NCBI GenBank assembly: GCA_036620675.1
Contig: JAZHEE010000021.1
DNA from: Jejubacter sp036620675
GTDB lineage: Bacteria > Pseudomonadota > Gammaproteobacteria > Enterobacterales > Enterobacteriaceae
DNA length: 64,000 nt
Strand: one strand, 5' to 3'
Shown: positions 8,607-16,529 of the stretch, one piece after another
How positions within the stretch are numbered: position 1 is the stretch's first letter
Layout: every line of letters begins with the position of its first letter
The notes under the pieces: generated by a model
What the model was told of the DNA's origin: nothing
Database searches by the model: none
Seen by the model: the letters and a program-made list of their open reading frames with translations, nothing else
Made by a program: the position numbers and the translations under genes

Positions 8607-9263
8607 TCAGGGGGCTAAACGATCAATTTGCCAGGCGTCATCTTCGCGACGGTATAAAAAACGGTCATGGAGACGATGTTCTCCTCCCTGCCAGAATTCA
8701 ACCTGATCCAGACTCACCCGGAAGCCCCCCCAAAAACTGGGCAGCGGAATTTCGCCTTGCCGAAACTTCTGGCGCAGTTCAAGAAACTTGCTTTCCAGTA
8801 CGCCGCGCGCGGAAATACGGCTGGACTGTTTCGACACCCAGGCGCCGATTTGACTGTCACGCGGGCGACTGTGGAAGTACTTCATGACGTCCAGGGTAGA
8901 CAGGCGCTCGGCATGCCCCTGAACGATCACCTGCCGGTCCAGAACATGCCAGGGAAACAGCAGGCACACCCGGGGGTTCTGTTCAATTTGCTGCGCCTTG
9001 CGGCTGCCAAGATTGGTATAAAACACCATGCCGCGCTCATCAAAGTGTTTGAGCAAAACGATGCGCTGGAACGGCTGGCCGCTGGCGTCGACAGTGGCCA
9101 CCACCATAGCGGTGGGGTCGGCCAGGCGCGCTTCGCAGGCCTGATTCAGCCAGCGTTCAAACAACGGTAACGGGGCATCAGTCAGATCGCGACGACGCAG
9201 GCCACCGTGGGTATATTCACGGCGCAGATGGGCAATTTTCTGTAAATCTTGCTGGTCAGACAT
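8607..9263 (-). CDS. pdxH: Pyridoxine/pyridoxamine 5'-phosphate oxidase
   Basis: A 218-residue FMN-dependent enzyme making pyridoxal 5'-phosphate from PNP or PMP. It is the same length as E. coli PdxH and close to it throughout. Visible family segments are RRRDL near the N-terminus, TAMVVATVD, RIVLLKHFDERGMVFYTN, the SRPRDSQIGAW flavin region and the C-terminal HDRFLYRR...IDRLAP. It is the first gene of pdxH-tyrS and lies 57 bases downstream of mliC on the same strand. Confidence 0.98.
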   Translation of the reverse strand: MSDQQDLQKIAHLRREYTHGGLRRRDLTDAPLPLFERWLNQACEARLADPTAMVVATVDASGQPFQRIVLLKHFDERGMVFYTNLGSRKAQQIEQNPRVCLLFPWHVLDRQVIVQGHAERLSTLDVMKYFHSRPRDSQIGAWVSKQSSRISARGVLESKFLELRQKFRQGEIPLPSFWGGFRVSLDQVEFWQGGEHRLHDRFLYRREDDAWQIDRLAP

Positions 9264-9320
9264 GTTGATTCTTCAGGAAATCAGCGGGTCGCGCTATTGT
9301 GCGCCCGCCTCCCGCAAATC

Positions 9321-9656
9321 TCAACTTTCGCTGTTTTGCAGCCGGCAGTTATGCAACACGATGCTGTCCTGGTGCCACACCGTGGCGGTATCGCCCTTCG
9401 ACCAGAAGACGTAGATACCGTCGCTGTAACGCGCGCCAGAGGCGGAGATCCCTTGCTTCAGGCTCAGCGTTTGATCGTTATAGACAAAGCTAACCTCGTC
9501 GCGATTGCTGTTATGGGTGACCGATAGCGGCTGTTCGTCGCACTGGTACTCAAGGGTGTCCGTGTTCATCTTATCCATCACCGCGTTATAGACTGAATGG
9601 TAATAGCTACAGCCCCCCAGCATGGCTGGAAGCAGAAGAATAAACAGTTTTTTCAT
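9321..9656 (-). CDS. mliC: Membrane-bound C-type lysozyme inhibitor MliC
   Basis: A 111-residue outer-membrane lipoprotein (formerly YdhA) that binds the active site of C-type lysozyme. The signal peptide ends in the lipobox LGGC with acylated Cys16. The mature MliC domain holds YQCDEQ, the conserved inhibitory loop region SASGARYSDG and a C-terminal Cys (HNCRL) that should pair with the Cys in YQCD. Flanked by pdxH and anmK as in E. coli. Confidence 0.94.
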   Translation of the reverse strand: MKKLFILLLPAMLGGCSYYHSVYNAVMDKMNTDTLEYQCDEQPLSVTHNSNRDEVSFVYNDQTLSLKQGISASGARYSDGIYVFWSKGDTATVWHQDSIVLHNCRLQNSES

Positions 9657-9744
9657 TGGAAAGTCCTTGAAAGTTTCATGGTGGCGCGGACAACCCCCAC
9701 ACCGGGTTAATCAATAAGTCTGGAACGTTCCGTCGGCGGGTGAT

Positions 9745-10896
9745 TTAGTCCCATTCTGAAATTTCCCCCGGAATTACAGCCGCCTTTTCCCGATCGGCAG
9801 GATAAATAGCGCCCAGCAGCGTGGGGCGCGAAGCGCCAGTCACAGACGGCAGATTCCCCGGCAGGCCAGACATCGTACGGGCCGCCAGCCAGGCGAAAGC
9901 CAGCGCTTCCATATCATCGCCGCTAATGCCTGCCTCGTCGGTGGTCGATACTTCTATTCCCGGCAGCAGCCCCGCCAGGCGGTTCATCAGCAGCGGATTA
10001 CGGCTGCCGCCGCCGCACACCAGCAAGCGTTCACAGCCTCCCCCCAGCAACACCTGTTCGGAGATGGTCACTGCGCTAAGTTCGACCAGGGTTGCCTGCA
10101 CGTCTTCCGGGGCCAGTCCCGGAAAAGCGACAAGCTGGCGTTCCAGCCAGCCGTAATTAAAGTATTCGCGCCCGGTGCTCTTGGGCGGCGTCTGTGCGAA
10201 ATACGGATCGTTAAGCATCTGTTGCAGTAGCGGCAGGATAACCCGCCCCTGGCTGGCCCATTCGGCATCACGGTCGAACGGCAGGCCGCAGCGGCGCCAG
10301 ATCCAGGCGTCCAGCAGCATATTGCCGGGGCCGGTGTCAAAGCCGCGTACCGGACGCCCGGGAAACAACAGAGACAGGTTAGCGATGCCGCCAATATTCA
10401 GCACCATGCGCCGCTCTACGGGATGCGCCAACAGCGCCTGATGAAAAGCCGGTACCAGCGGTGCCCCCTGGCCCCCCAGCGCCATATCACGGCGCCGGAA
10501 GTCTCCGACGACGGTGACGCCGGTACGGGCGACAATCAAATTGTTGTCGCCTATCTGCATGGTGTGCGGGGCATCGCCCGCAGGCTCGTGCCATACGGTT
10601 TGTCCGTGACAGCCAATCGCCACTACGTCGACGGGCCGTAGCCCTTCACGCTGCATCAGAGCCTGTACCGCTTGCGCAAACAGCAATCCCAGACGGTGAT
10701 CCAGACGACCCAGCGTCGAAAGCGTCACCGACTGCCCCTGGCATATTGCCAGAATATCCTGTTTTAACGGCCCGGGAATGGGATGGCAGTAGCTGGCCTG
10801 CTGCGCCACCATGTTTTCATCAATCACAGCCAGTACCACATCCACTCCGTCCAGACTGGTGCCGGACATAACGCCAATATAGCGACCCGATCTCAT
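9745..10896 (-). CDS. anmK: Anhydro-N-acetylmuramic acid kinase
   Basis: A 383-residue ASKHA-fold kinase that hydrolyses and phosphorylates 1,6-anhydro-MurNAc in cell-wall recycling. Motifs are GVMSGTSLDGVDVV at the N-terminus, GCHGQTVWHEP, GDFRRRD, NIGGIANLS and CGGGSRNPLL. The frame opens 18 codons earlier, but the ATG at 10896 (MRSGRYIGVMSG) aligns with E. coli AnmK. The C-terminus runs about 14 residues beyond the E. coli protein. It is divergent from slyB. Confidence 0.95.
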   Translation of the reverse strand: MRSGRYIGVMSGTSLDGVDVVLAVIDENMVAQQASYCHPIPGPLKQDILAICQGQSVTLSTLGRLDHRLGLLFAQAVQALMQREGLRPVDVVAIGCHGQTVWHEPAGDAPHTMQIGDNNLIVARTGVTVVGDFRRRDMALGGQGAPLVPAFHQALLAHPVERRMVLNIGGIANLSLLFPGRPVRGFDTGPGNMLLDAWIWRRCGLPFDRDAEWASQGRVILPLLQQMLNDPYFAQTPPKSTGREYFNYGWLERQLVAFPGLAPEDVQATLVELSAVTISEQVLLGGGCERLLVCGGGSRNPLLMNRLAGLLPGIEVSTTDEAGISGDDMEALAFAWLAARTMSGLPGNLPSVTGASRPTLLGAIYPADREKAAVIPGEISEWD

Positions 10897-11045
10897 CAGC
10901 AATTCCTTGATAACGCCCTGTGTTGAATGAATTACTCCACCATAAAGCACAGGTTAATACCATGAATTATTAATATTTTTTAAAAAAGCGGTTAATTAAT
11001 TCGCCACGAAAGCCTGAATTAACCGTCGTAATACTTTATTCATTC

Positions 11046-11079
11046 CGTTTACATCTGGTTCAGACGCGATTTTTTACTA
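11046..11079 (+). promoter_or_regulatory. PhoP box and promoter of slyB
   Basis: CGTTTA (11046-11051), five bases, GGTTCA (11057-11062) resembles the PhoP direct repeat (T/G)GTTTA-N5-(T/G)GTTTA. A -10 hexamer TACTAT lies at 11074-11079, eleven bases after the box, the usual spacing for PhoP-activated promoters. E. coli slyB is in the PhoPQ regulon. Confidence 0.72.
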
Positions 11080-11190
11080 TTTTTACCCGTGGGTAAAAGA
11101 ACCATATGAAACAGAATGCTCAAATGCCGTATAATTAAAGGATGATGGAGGCCCATCAGAGCATTTTATTGTGAACAGGAGATTCATAAG

Positions 11191-11658
11191 ATGATTTCAC
11201 GTGTGCTGGTAGTTTCACTGGTTGGTTTGACGCTGGTGGGTTGTGCTAACACAAGTACCCTTTCTGGCGACGTCTATAGCGCGTCTGAAGCCAAGCAGGT
11301 GCAGAATGTTACCTACGGCACCATCGTTAGTACGCGCCCGGTGCAGATTCAGGCAGGCAACGACGCTAACATTATCGGTACCATCGGCGGTGCCGTACTG
11401 GGCGGCTTCCTGGGTAACACCATAGGCGGCGGTACAGGTCGCTCCCTGGCGACTGCCGCAGGTGCGGTAGCCGGTGGCGTAGCGGGGGATCAGATTCAGA
11501 GTTCTGTGAATAAAACGCAGGGCGTGGAACTGGAAATCCGCAAGGACGACGGTAATACCATTATGGTGGTTCAGAAGCAGGGCAACACCCGTTTCTCTGC
11601 CGGACAGCGCGTTGCTATCGCCAGCAACGGTCGCCAGGTTACCGTTTCTCCGCGTTAA
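11191..11658 (+). CDS. slyB: Outer-membrane lipoprotein SlyB
   Basis: A 155-residue lipoprotein with signal peptide ending LVGC (acylated Cys18). The Gly-rich segment IGGAVLGGFLGNTIGGGTG is the glycine-zipper (Rick_17kDa) domain. In E. coli and Salmonella it is PhoPQ-induced and surrounds outer-membrane proteins under envelope stress. An AGGAG Shine-Dalgarno precedes the ATG. It is monocistronic and convergent with slyA. Mg2+ or antimicrobial peptide regulation is inferred from the upstream PhoP box. Confidence 0.97.
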   Translation: MISRVLVVSLVGLTLVGCANTSTLSGDVYSASEAKQVQNVTYGTIVSTRPVQIQAGNDANIIGTIGGAVLGGFLGNTIGGGTGRSLATAAGAVAGGVAGDQIQSSVNKTQGVELEIRKDDGNTIMVVQKQGNTRFSAGQRVAIASNGRQVTVSPR

Positions 11659-11765
11659 TCGCTCAGGCGGCGTCGGTTAAGACGCCGCTTCGCTTTGCAG
11701 CAAGAGGGTATGGGGAAATCAGCGACGCCCCACGACCGTTGGCGCGCCTGAAAACCAGGCGAAGA

Positions 11766-12206
11766 CTAGTCCCGAACCTGTAGCGCAATAATATTTTGCT
11801 CCAGCCGCGCAATCAGGCTAATCAGCAATGCCTCTTCCTCTGAGCTAATTCCCGACAAAATCTCACGCCGGGTTTTAGCGATAACATCTTCCATTTCACT
11901 AATCAGCGGCTCGGCCTTTTCGGTCAGCTTAATACGTTTGGCCCGGCGATCGTTGGCGCAGGTATGGCGAGAAATCAGCCCCTTCTCTTCCAGCTGATCG
12001 AGCGTGCGCACCAGCGACGGCTGCTCAATACCTATCGCTTTAGCCAACTGGATCTGAGACTGTTCCGGCGGCAGCTGATGAATGTTATGCAGTGTGACCC
12101 AGTGAGTCTGCGTTAATTCCAGAGGCTTCAGGCGATGGTCAATCAGGGCACGCCAGATGCGCACCAGACGTGCCAGATCGGATCCCAGTGGCGATTCCAA
12201 TTTCAT
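11766..12206 (-). CDS. slyA: MarR-family regulator SlyA
   Basis: A 146-residue winged-helix MarR protein, nearly identical to E. coli SlyA over its first 110 residues, including the recognition helix IEQPSLVRTLDQLEEKGLISR and the wing CANDRRAKRIKLT. It counteracts H-NS at envelope and virulence genes. It is divergent from ydhIJK, and a SlyA-like operator lies 21 bases upstream of its start, consistent with autoregulation. Confidence 0.98.
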   Translation of the reverse strand: MKLESPLGSDLARLVRIWRALIDHRLKPLELTQTHWVTLHNIHQLPPEQSQIQLAKAIGIEQPSLVRTLDQLEEKGLISRHTCANDRRAKRIKLTEKAEPLISEMEDVIAKTRREILSGISSEEEALLISLIARLEQNIIALQVRD

Positions 12207-12226
12207 CTCCTTTCAATTTAAAATAA

Positions 12227-12238
12227 TTAGTTTGCTAA
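12227..12238. promoter_or_regulatory. Candidate SlyA operator
   Basis: TTAGTTTGCTAA matches the reported SlyA consensus TTAGCAAGCTAA at 9 of 12 bases, with both outer arms intact. It lies in the divergent slyA/ydhI promoter region. Confidence 0.55.
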
Positions 12239-12391
12239 GTTATTATAGCCATATTAGACTGTCTGCATAGCGCTTTTTTACCCTATGATTAACGGATAGA
12301 TGCAAATGCCAGTCATCTCACACTTTGGCTATTCTATGGGTTATGAGACAGGAAAGGCAGCCATTATGTTCATTCTAAAGGATTATTAATC

Positions 12392-12631
12392 ATGAACGCC
12401 CTGTTATCCCCTTCCGGCATGCCCCTCCAGGATCTGGTTTTCGGTGCTTCTGTCTATTTTCCTCCGGTATTTCGGGCCGTGCTGGTCGGTTTCTTTATCT
12501 GGCTGGTGGCTCATCGGCTATTGCGTGGATGGATCTACTCCGGGGAGATCTGGCACCCCACGCTGATGGATCTCTCCCTGTTCGTTATCTCCGTCTGTCT
12601 GGGTATGGTATTGCTGGTCACATTTCTATGA
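12392..12631 (+). CDS. ydhI: DUF1656 inner-membrane protein YdhI
   Basis: A 79-residue protein with two transmembrane segments and the DUF1656 words DLVFGASVYFPP and HRLLRGWIYSGEIWHP. It is the small partner of HlyD/FUSC-type efflux pumps (compare AaeX). The TGA stop overlaps the ydhJ ATG, so ydhI-ydhJ-ydhK form one translationally coupled operon. The exact role of DUF1656 proteins is unknown. Confidence 0.93.
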   Translation: MNALLSPSGMPLQDLVFGASVYFPPVFRAVLVGFFIWLVAHRLLRGWIYSGEIWHPTLMDLSLFVISVCLGMVLLVTFL

Positions 12632-13485
12632 ATCTGAAAACATTAAAATATTTTTCTACGCTGCTGGTCGTAGCAGTGGCGCTGGTGGCGGGCTGGCTGT
12701 TGTGGAACTACTACATGCAGTCCCCCTGGACCCGGGACGGCAAAGTTCGGGCCGAACAGGTAGGTATTGCCCCTCAGGTTTCCGGCACCATCACGGAGTT
12801 ACGGGTCAGGGATAATCAGTTCGTTCATGCCGGCGATGTGCTGTTTCGGATAGATGACACACCATTTCATATTGATGTGCTGAATGCCGAAGCCCAACTG
12901 GCAAAAGCGCAATCCGATCTGGCAAAGGCCACCAATGAGGCGAACCGTCGTCATCACCTGCCAAAAAACTATATTTCCGCCGAAGATATGGATACCGCCG
13001 ATATTAACGTGAAGGCGGCGAAAGCGTCGGTAAATGTCGCCGAAGCCACCCTGAAACAGGCGCGCTGGCGCCTTTCCCAGACCACCGTGACCGCTCCGGT
13101 AGACGGCTGGATAACCAATCTGTCTACCCGGGTGGGCAACTACGCCGCCAGCGGCTCGCCGATTTTCGCGCTGGTGGACAGTCACTCGTTTTACGTTGTG
13201 GGCTACTTTGAAGAGACCAAACTGCGCAATATCCGCCCCGGCGCTCACGCCGATATCACGCTCTATAGCGGCCACCAGAAGCTGGAAGGCAGGGTCGCCA
13301 GCATCGGGCGCGCCATCTATGACCAGAGCGTAGAAACCGACAGCCAGCTGGTGGCGGACATCAAACCCAACGTGCCATGGGTGCGTCTGGCCCAGCGCGT
13401 ACCGGTTCGCATTGAACTTGCCAGCGTGCCACAAAACATCACGCTGGTGTCCGGTACTACCTGTACCGTCTCTATTCTGCGCTGA
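12628..13485 (+). CDS. ydhJ: HlyD-family membrane fusion protein YdhJ
   Basis: A 285-residue periplasmic adaptor with one N-terminal transmembrane helix (about 8-26). The biotinyl-lipoyl half VGIAPQVSGTITELRVRDNQFV, a coiled-coil hairpin of Ala/Lys-rich repeats and the second lipoyl half TAPVDGWITNL follow, then a beta-barrel. The ATG at 12628 overlaps the ydhI stop and yields the E. coli length of 285, so it is chosen over an upstream in-frame codon at 12529. It should bridge YdhK to an outer-membrane channel. Substrate unknown. Confidence 0.95.
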   Translation: MNLKTLKYFSTLLVVAVALVAGWLLWNYYMQSPWTRDGKVRAEQVGIAPQVSGTITELRVRDNQFVHAGDVLFRIDDTPFHIDVLNAEAQLAKAQSDLAKATNEANRRHHLPKNYISAEDMDTADINVKAAKASVNVAEATLKQARWRLSQTTVTAPVDGWITNLSTRVGNYAASGSPIFALVDSHSFYVVGYFEETKLRNIRPGAHADITLYSGHQKLEGRVASIGRAIYDQSVETDSQLVADIKPNVPWVRLAQRVPVRIELASVPQNITLVSGTTCTVSILR

Positions 13486-13490
13486 ATATC

Positions 13491-15518
13491 ATGAACCTGA
13501 GCTGGCTTGAGTGGCGCAACACGCCATGGGGCAAGGCGACGACGGGCCAGTGGCGCTATGCGCTACGTAACAGTATCGCTATGTGTCTGGCGCTAAGTAT
13601 CGCCTACGCTCTCTCACTGGATCAGCCCTACTGGGCGATGACTTCCGCCGCGGTAGTAAGTTTCCCGACCGTCGGCGGCGTTATCAGTAAAAGCCTCGGC
13701 CGTATCGCCGGCAGTATTATCGGCGCCACCGCATCGCTGATCATTGCCGGGCACACCCTGAACGATCCCTGGCTGTTCACCTTCGCAATGGCCGCCTGGC
13801 TGGCCACCTGCACCTGGGTTTCCTGTCAGTACCAGAACAACGTCGCCTATGCCTTCGCACTGGCGGGCTATACCGCGGCCATTATCGCCTTCCCGATGGT
13901 CAACACCCTGGAAACCACCGAACTGTGGGATATCGCCCAGGCCAGGGTATGCGAAGTGATCGTCGGGATTCTGTGCGGCGCCTTCATGATGATGGTGCTG
14001 CCGAGCACCTCGGACGGCGAAGCGCTGCTTAAAGCACTAAAGAGTATGCATGACCGGCTGCTGGAGCATGCCAGCATGCTGTGGAAACCGGAAACCAGCG
14101 ACGCCATTCGTACCGCCCACGAAAGTATTATCAGCCAGATCCTGACCATGAATCTGCTGCGCATTCAGGCCTTCTGGAGCCATTACCGTTTCCGCCAACA
14201 GAACCAGTTGCTCAATTACCTGCTGCATCAGCAACTGCGGCTGACCAGCATTATTTCCAGCGTGCGACGGATGCTCGTTAACTGGCCGGAGGCGCCTGCC
14301 CATCTGTGGCCGCAGCTGGAAAACCTGCTGCGCGAACTGGCGCGCCCGGAAGTCAGCAAATATGAGATAGCCCGGCTGCTTCAGCAAATGATGCCGGCGA
14401 GCCCCGACGATTACCGCCACCGGGCGTTCTGGCTCAGGCTGCGTTATTTCTGCTGGCTGTGGCTGAACGGCCGTCGCTGGCTATGGCGGCTGGAGACCGC
14501 CACCCCGGTGGAATCACTCAACCCGCCTGGCGCCCCTTCTCTTGCCCGCCATACCGATAATGCGGAAAACAGCTGGAGCGCATTTCGAACCTTCTGCGTT
14601 ATCACCCTGACCGGCGCCTGGTGCATCGCCACCCAGTGGGAGGCCGGCAGCGCGGCCATGACTCTGGCCGCCATCTGCTGCGTGCTCTACTCCGCCTCAC
14701 CTTCTCCGGTCGGCTCGGTCACTATGCTGTTGCGTACCCTGGGGCTGCTATCGCTGTTCAGCTTTATGGTCAAATTCGGTCTGATGATTCAGATTACCGA
14801 GCTGTGGCAGTTCCTGATCTTTCTGCTGCCGCTGCTGGTCACCATGCAGTTTTTTAAACTGCAGCACAAAAAATACGCCGGGCTGTGGGGGCAACTGATC
14901 GTCTTTATGGGCTCGTTTATCTCGGTGACCAATCCCCCCGAATATGATTTTGCCGACTTCCTGAATACCAATCTGGCCAAGGTGATCGGCGTGGCACTGT
15001 GCTGGGTGGCGTTTTCTCTGCTGCGCCCAAGCTCCGATAAACGCAAAGGACGGCGTCATATTCGCGCCCTGCGCCGTGGCTTTATCGACCAGCTCAGCCG
15101 CCACCCGCAGCGTAGCGAAGGCGCTTTTGAGTCGCTGGTTTACCATCACGTCAGTCAGCTCAGTAACAGTAAAGACGAACAATCGCGACGCTGGCTGCTA
15201 CGCTGGGGAGTGGTGCTGCTGAACTGTTCTCACGTGGTGTGGCAATTGCGCGAATGGGAATCGCGTTCCGATCCGCTCTCACGAGTAAGGGATGTTTGCA
15301 TCACCACCCTGCGCGACGTGATGAGCGAACGGGGCGTTCGCCAGCGACCGCTGGCCGGGGCGCTGGCAGAACTACAGAGAATGTGCGACGCACTGTCCCG
15401 GCATCATAATCCGGTAGCCCGGGATCTGGCGGGGATTATCTGGCGCCTGCACGGTTCGCTTCAGCAGCTGGAACAGGCGGTACCTGCCGATGAGGCACCG
15501 CCGAAGGCAACGTCTTAA
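13491..15518 (+). CDS. ydhK: FUSC-family efflux permease YdhK
   Basis: A 675-residue inner-membrane protein (E. coli 670) with the fusaric-acid-resistance layout: two sets of about five to six transmembrane helices (near 25-180 and 365-515), each followed by a long cytosolic helical region. Homologous to AaeB. With YdhI and YdhJ it forms a predicted drug or aromatic acid exporter; no substrate is established. It starts five bases after ydhJ, and its stop overlaps the sodC stop on the opposite strand by three bases. Confidence 0.95.
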   Translation: MNLSWLEWRNTPWGKATTGQWRYALRNSIAMCLALSIAYALSLDQPYWAMTSAAVVSFPTVGGVISKSLGRIAGSIIGATASLIIAGHTLNDPWLFTFAMAAWLATCTWVSCQYQNNVAYAFALAGYTAAIIAFPMVNTLETTELWDIAQARVCEVIVGILCGAFMMMVLPSTSDGEALLKALKSMHDRLLEHASMLWKPETSDAIRTAHESIISQILTMNLLRIQAFWSHYRFRQQNQLLNYLLHQQLRLTSIISSVRRMLVNWPEAPAHLWPQLENLLRELARPEVSKYEIARLLQQMMPASPDDYRHRAFWLRLRYFCWLWLNGRRWLWRLETATPVESLNPPGAPSLARHTDNAENSWSAFRTFCVITLTGAWCIATQWEAGSAAMTLAAICCVLYSASPSPVGSVTMLLRTLGLLSLFSFMVKFGLMIQITELWQFLIFLLPLLVTMQFFKLQHKKYAGLWGQLIVFMGSFISVTNPPEYDFADFLNTNLAKVIGVALCWVAFSLLRPSSDKRKGRRHIRALRRGFIDQLSRHPQRSEGAFESLVYHHVSQLSNSKDEQSRRWLLRWGVVLLNCSHVVWQLREWESRSDPLSRVRDVCITTLRDVMSERGVRQRPLAGALAELQRMCDALSRHHNPVARDLAGIIWRLHGSLQQLEQAVPADEAPPKATS

Positions 15519-16036
15519 CCGATAACGCCACAGGCGAAGCGTGCGCCGCCGCCGCCCAGCGGTTTCGGCGAGTCGGACATATTATCGCCGCCCACGTGAA
15601 TCATCAGCGCCCTGCCTTTGATCTCATCCAGCGACTTCAGGCGCGGCGCGGTTACCGGCATCGTCGCGCTGCCGTCCTGGCTCACCGTCAGTACCGGCAG
15701 ATCGCCCAGGTGGCCATCGCCCTGGGGCCCCAGGTGCTTGCCGGTATTGTGGGGATCGAAGTGACCGCCTGCAGCGCCGGCGGGCGTCAGCTTACCGTCG
15801 ATAGTTTTGGGATCGCAACTGCCATTAGCGTGAATATGGAAGCCGTGCTCACCGCCCGGCAGCCCTTTCAGATCCGGCGTAAAGGTGAGCCCATTAGCAC
15901 TTTCGCTAATGGTTACCGTACCGATGGCGTCGCCCGCTCCCTGCCCGGTCGCCAGTTTCATCTCTACTTTCTCGCTTGCCGCCAGTGCCGCACCACAGGC
16001 CACCAGCAGAGCCAGGCCCAGAGTTAATCGCTTCAT
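15515..16036 (-). CDS. sodC: Periplasmic Cu/Zn superoxide dismutase
   Basis: A 173-residue secreted enzyme that dismutates periplasmic superoxide. A signal peptide of about 19 residues ends at ALA-AS. Metal ligands are visible in GFHIHANGSC, GGHFDPHNTGKH and DGHLGDLP, with the final copper ligand in LMIHVGGD. The Cys of NGSCD and that of RFACGVIG should form the structural disulfide. Monocistronic, convergent with ydhK. E. coli has ydhF next to it; that gene is absent here. Confidence 0.97.
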   Translation of the reverse strand: MKRLTLGLALLVACGAALAASEKVEMKLATGQGAGDAIGTVTISESANGLTFTPDLKGLPGGEHGFHIHANGSCDPKTIDGKLTPAGAAGGHFDPHNTGKHLGPQGDGHLGDLPVLTVSQDGSATMPVTAPRLKSLDEIKGRALMIHVGGDNMSDSPKPLGGGGARFACGVIG

Positions 16037-16137
16037 CGTTTTCTCTTCTCCTTAAGTTTTACAGAATGTCTGGCTAAGCATAGCCAGCCTGACCACAACA
16101 TGCTGCCAGGCGAATCATCTTTTTGACCGTCAGAAAA

Positions 16138-16377
16138 TTAAAACAAGGTGGGTTGCTCAGGCGGATCCTGTTCCGGCCCTTTCGCGGCACGCAGCTTACG
16201 CAGCCAGCGCTGGCGACACAGGCGCAGCACCTCACGCTTTTGGGCATCGCTCATTGTTTGCCAGCTAAAGCGTTCATCGCGACTGCGCATACAGCCGCGG
16301 CAGTAACCGCGCTCGTCCGACTGACAAATGCCGCGGCAGGGACTCTGGACGGGGAAAAATTCAAGTTGCTCAGCCAC
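16138..16377 (-). CDS. ydhL: DUF1289 protein YdhL
   Basis: A 79-residue protein, the E. coli YdhL length, with the DUF1289 Cys pattern SPCRGICQSDERGYCRGCMRS. This is a probable small metal-binding knuckle, but no function is known. The open frame begins seven codons earlier at 16398. The GTG at 16377 has AGAGG six bases upstream and starts the conserved AEQLEFFPVQSP, so it is preferred. Confidence 0.85.
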   Translation of the reverse strand: MAEQLEFFPVQSPCRGICQSDERGYCRGCMRSRDERFSWQTMSDAQKREVLRLCRQRWLRKLRAAKGPEQDPPEQPTLF

Positions 16378-16465
16378 GATACGCCTCTTTAACGACATTG
16401 CTACAATTGAAGCCCCTCAGGCGCTGTGATGCAAGCGTGACGGTACAAATTTCATTCACCAGGAT

Positions 16466-16482
16466 GTTAAGGTCTGATTAAT
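16466..16482 (+). promoter_or_regulatory. Candidate PmrA box upstream of eptA-like gene
   Basis: GTTAAG (16466-16471), five bases, ATTAAT (16477-16482) resembles the PmrA (BasR) direct repeat YTTAAK-N5-YTTAAK with only the first base of each half off consensus. It lies 48 bases before the phosphoethanolamine transferase start. A matching -10 is weak. Confidence 0.5.
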
Positions 16483-16529
16483 CTTTTCTCAGCAAACTGT
16501 GCGCAGCCACCGTACAGGAAGAGATCCCG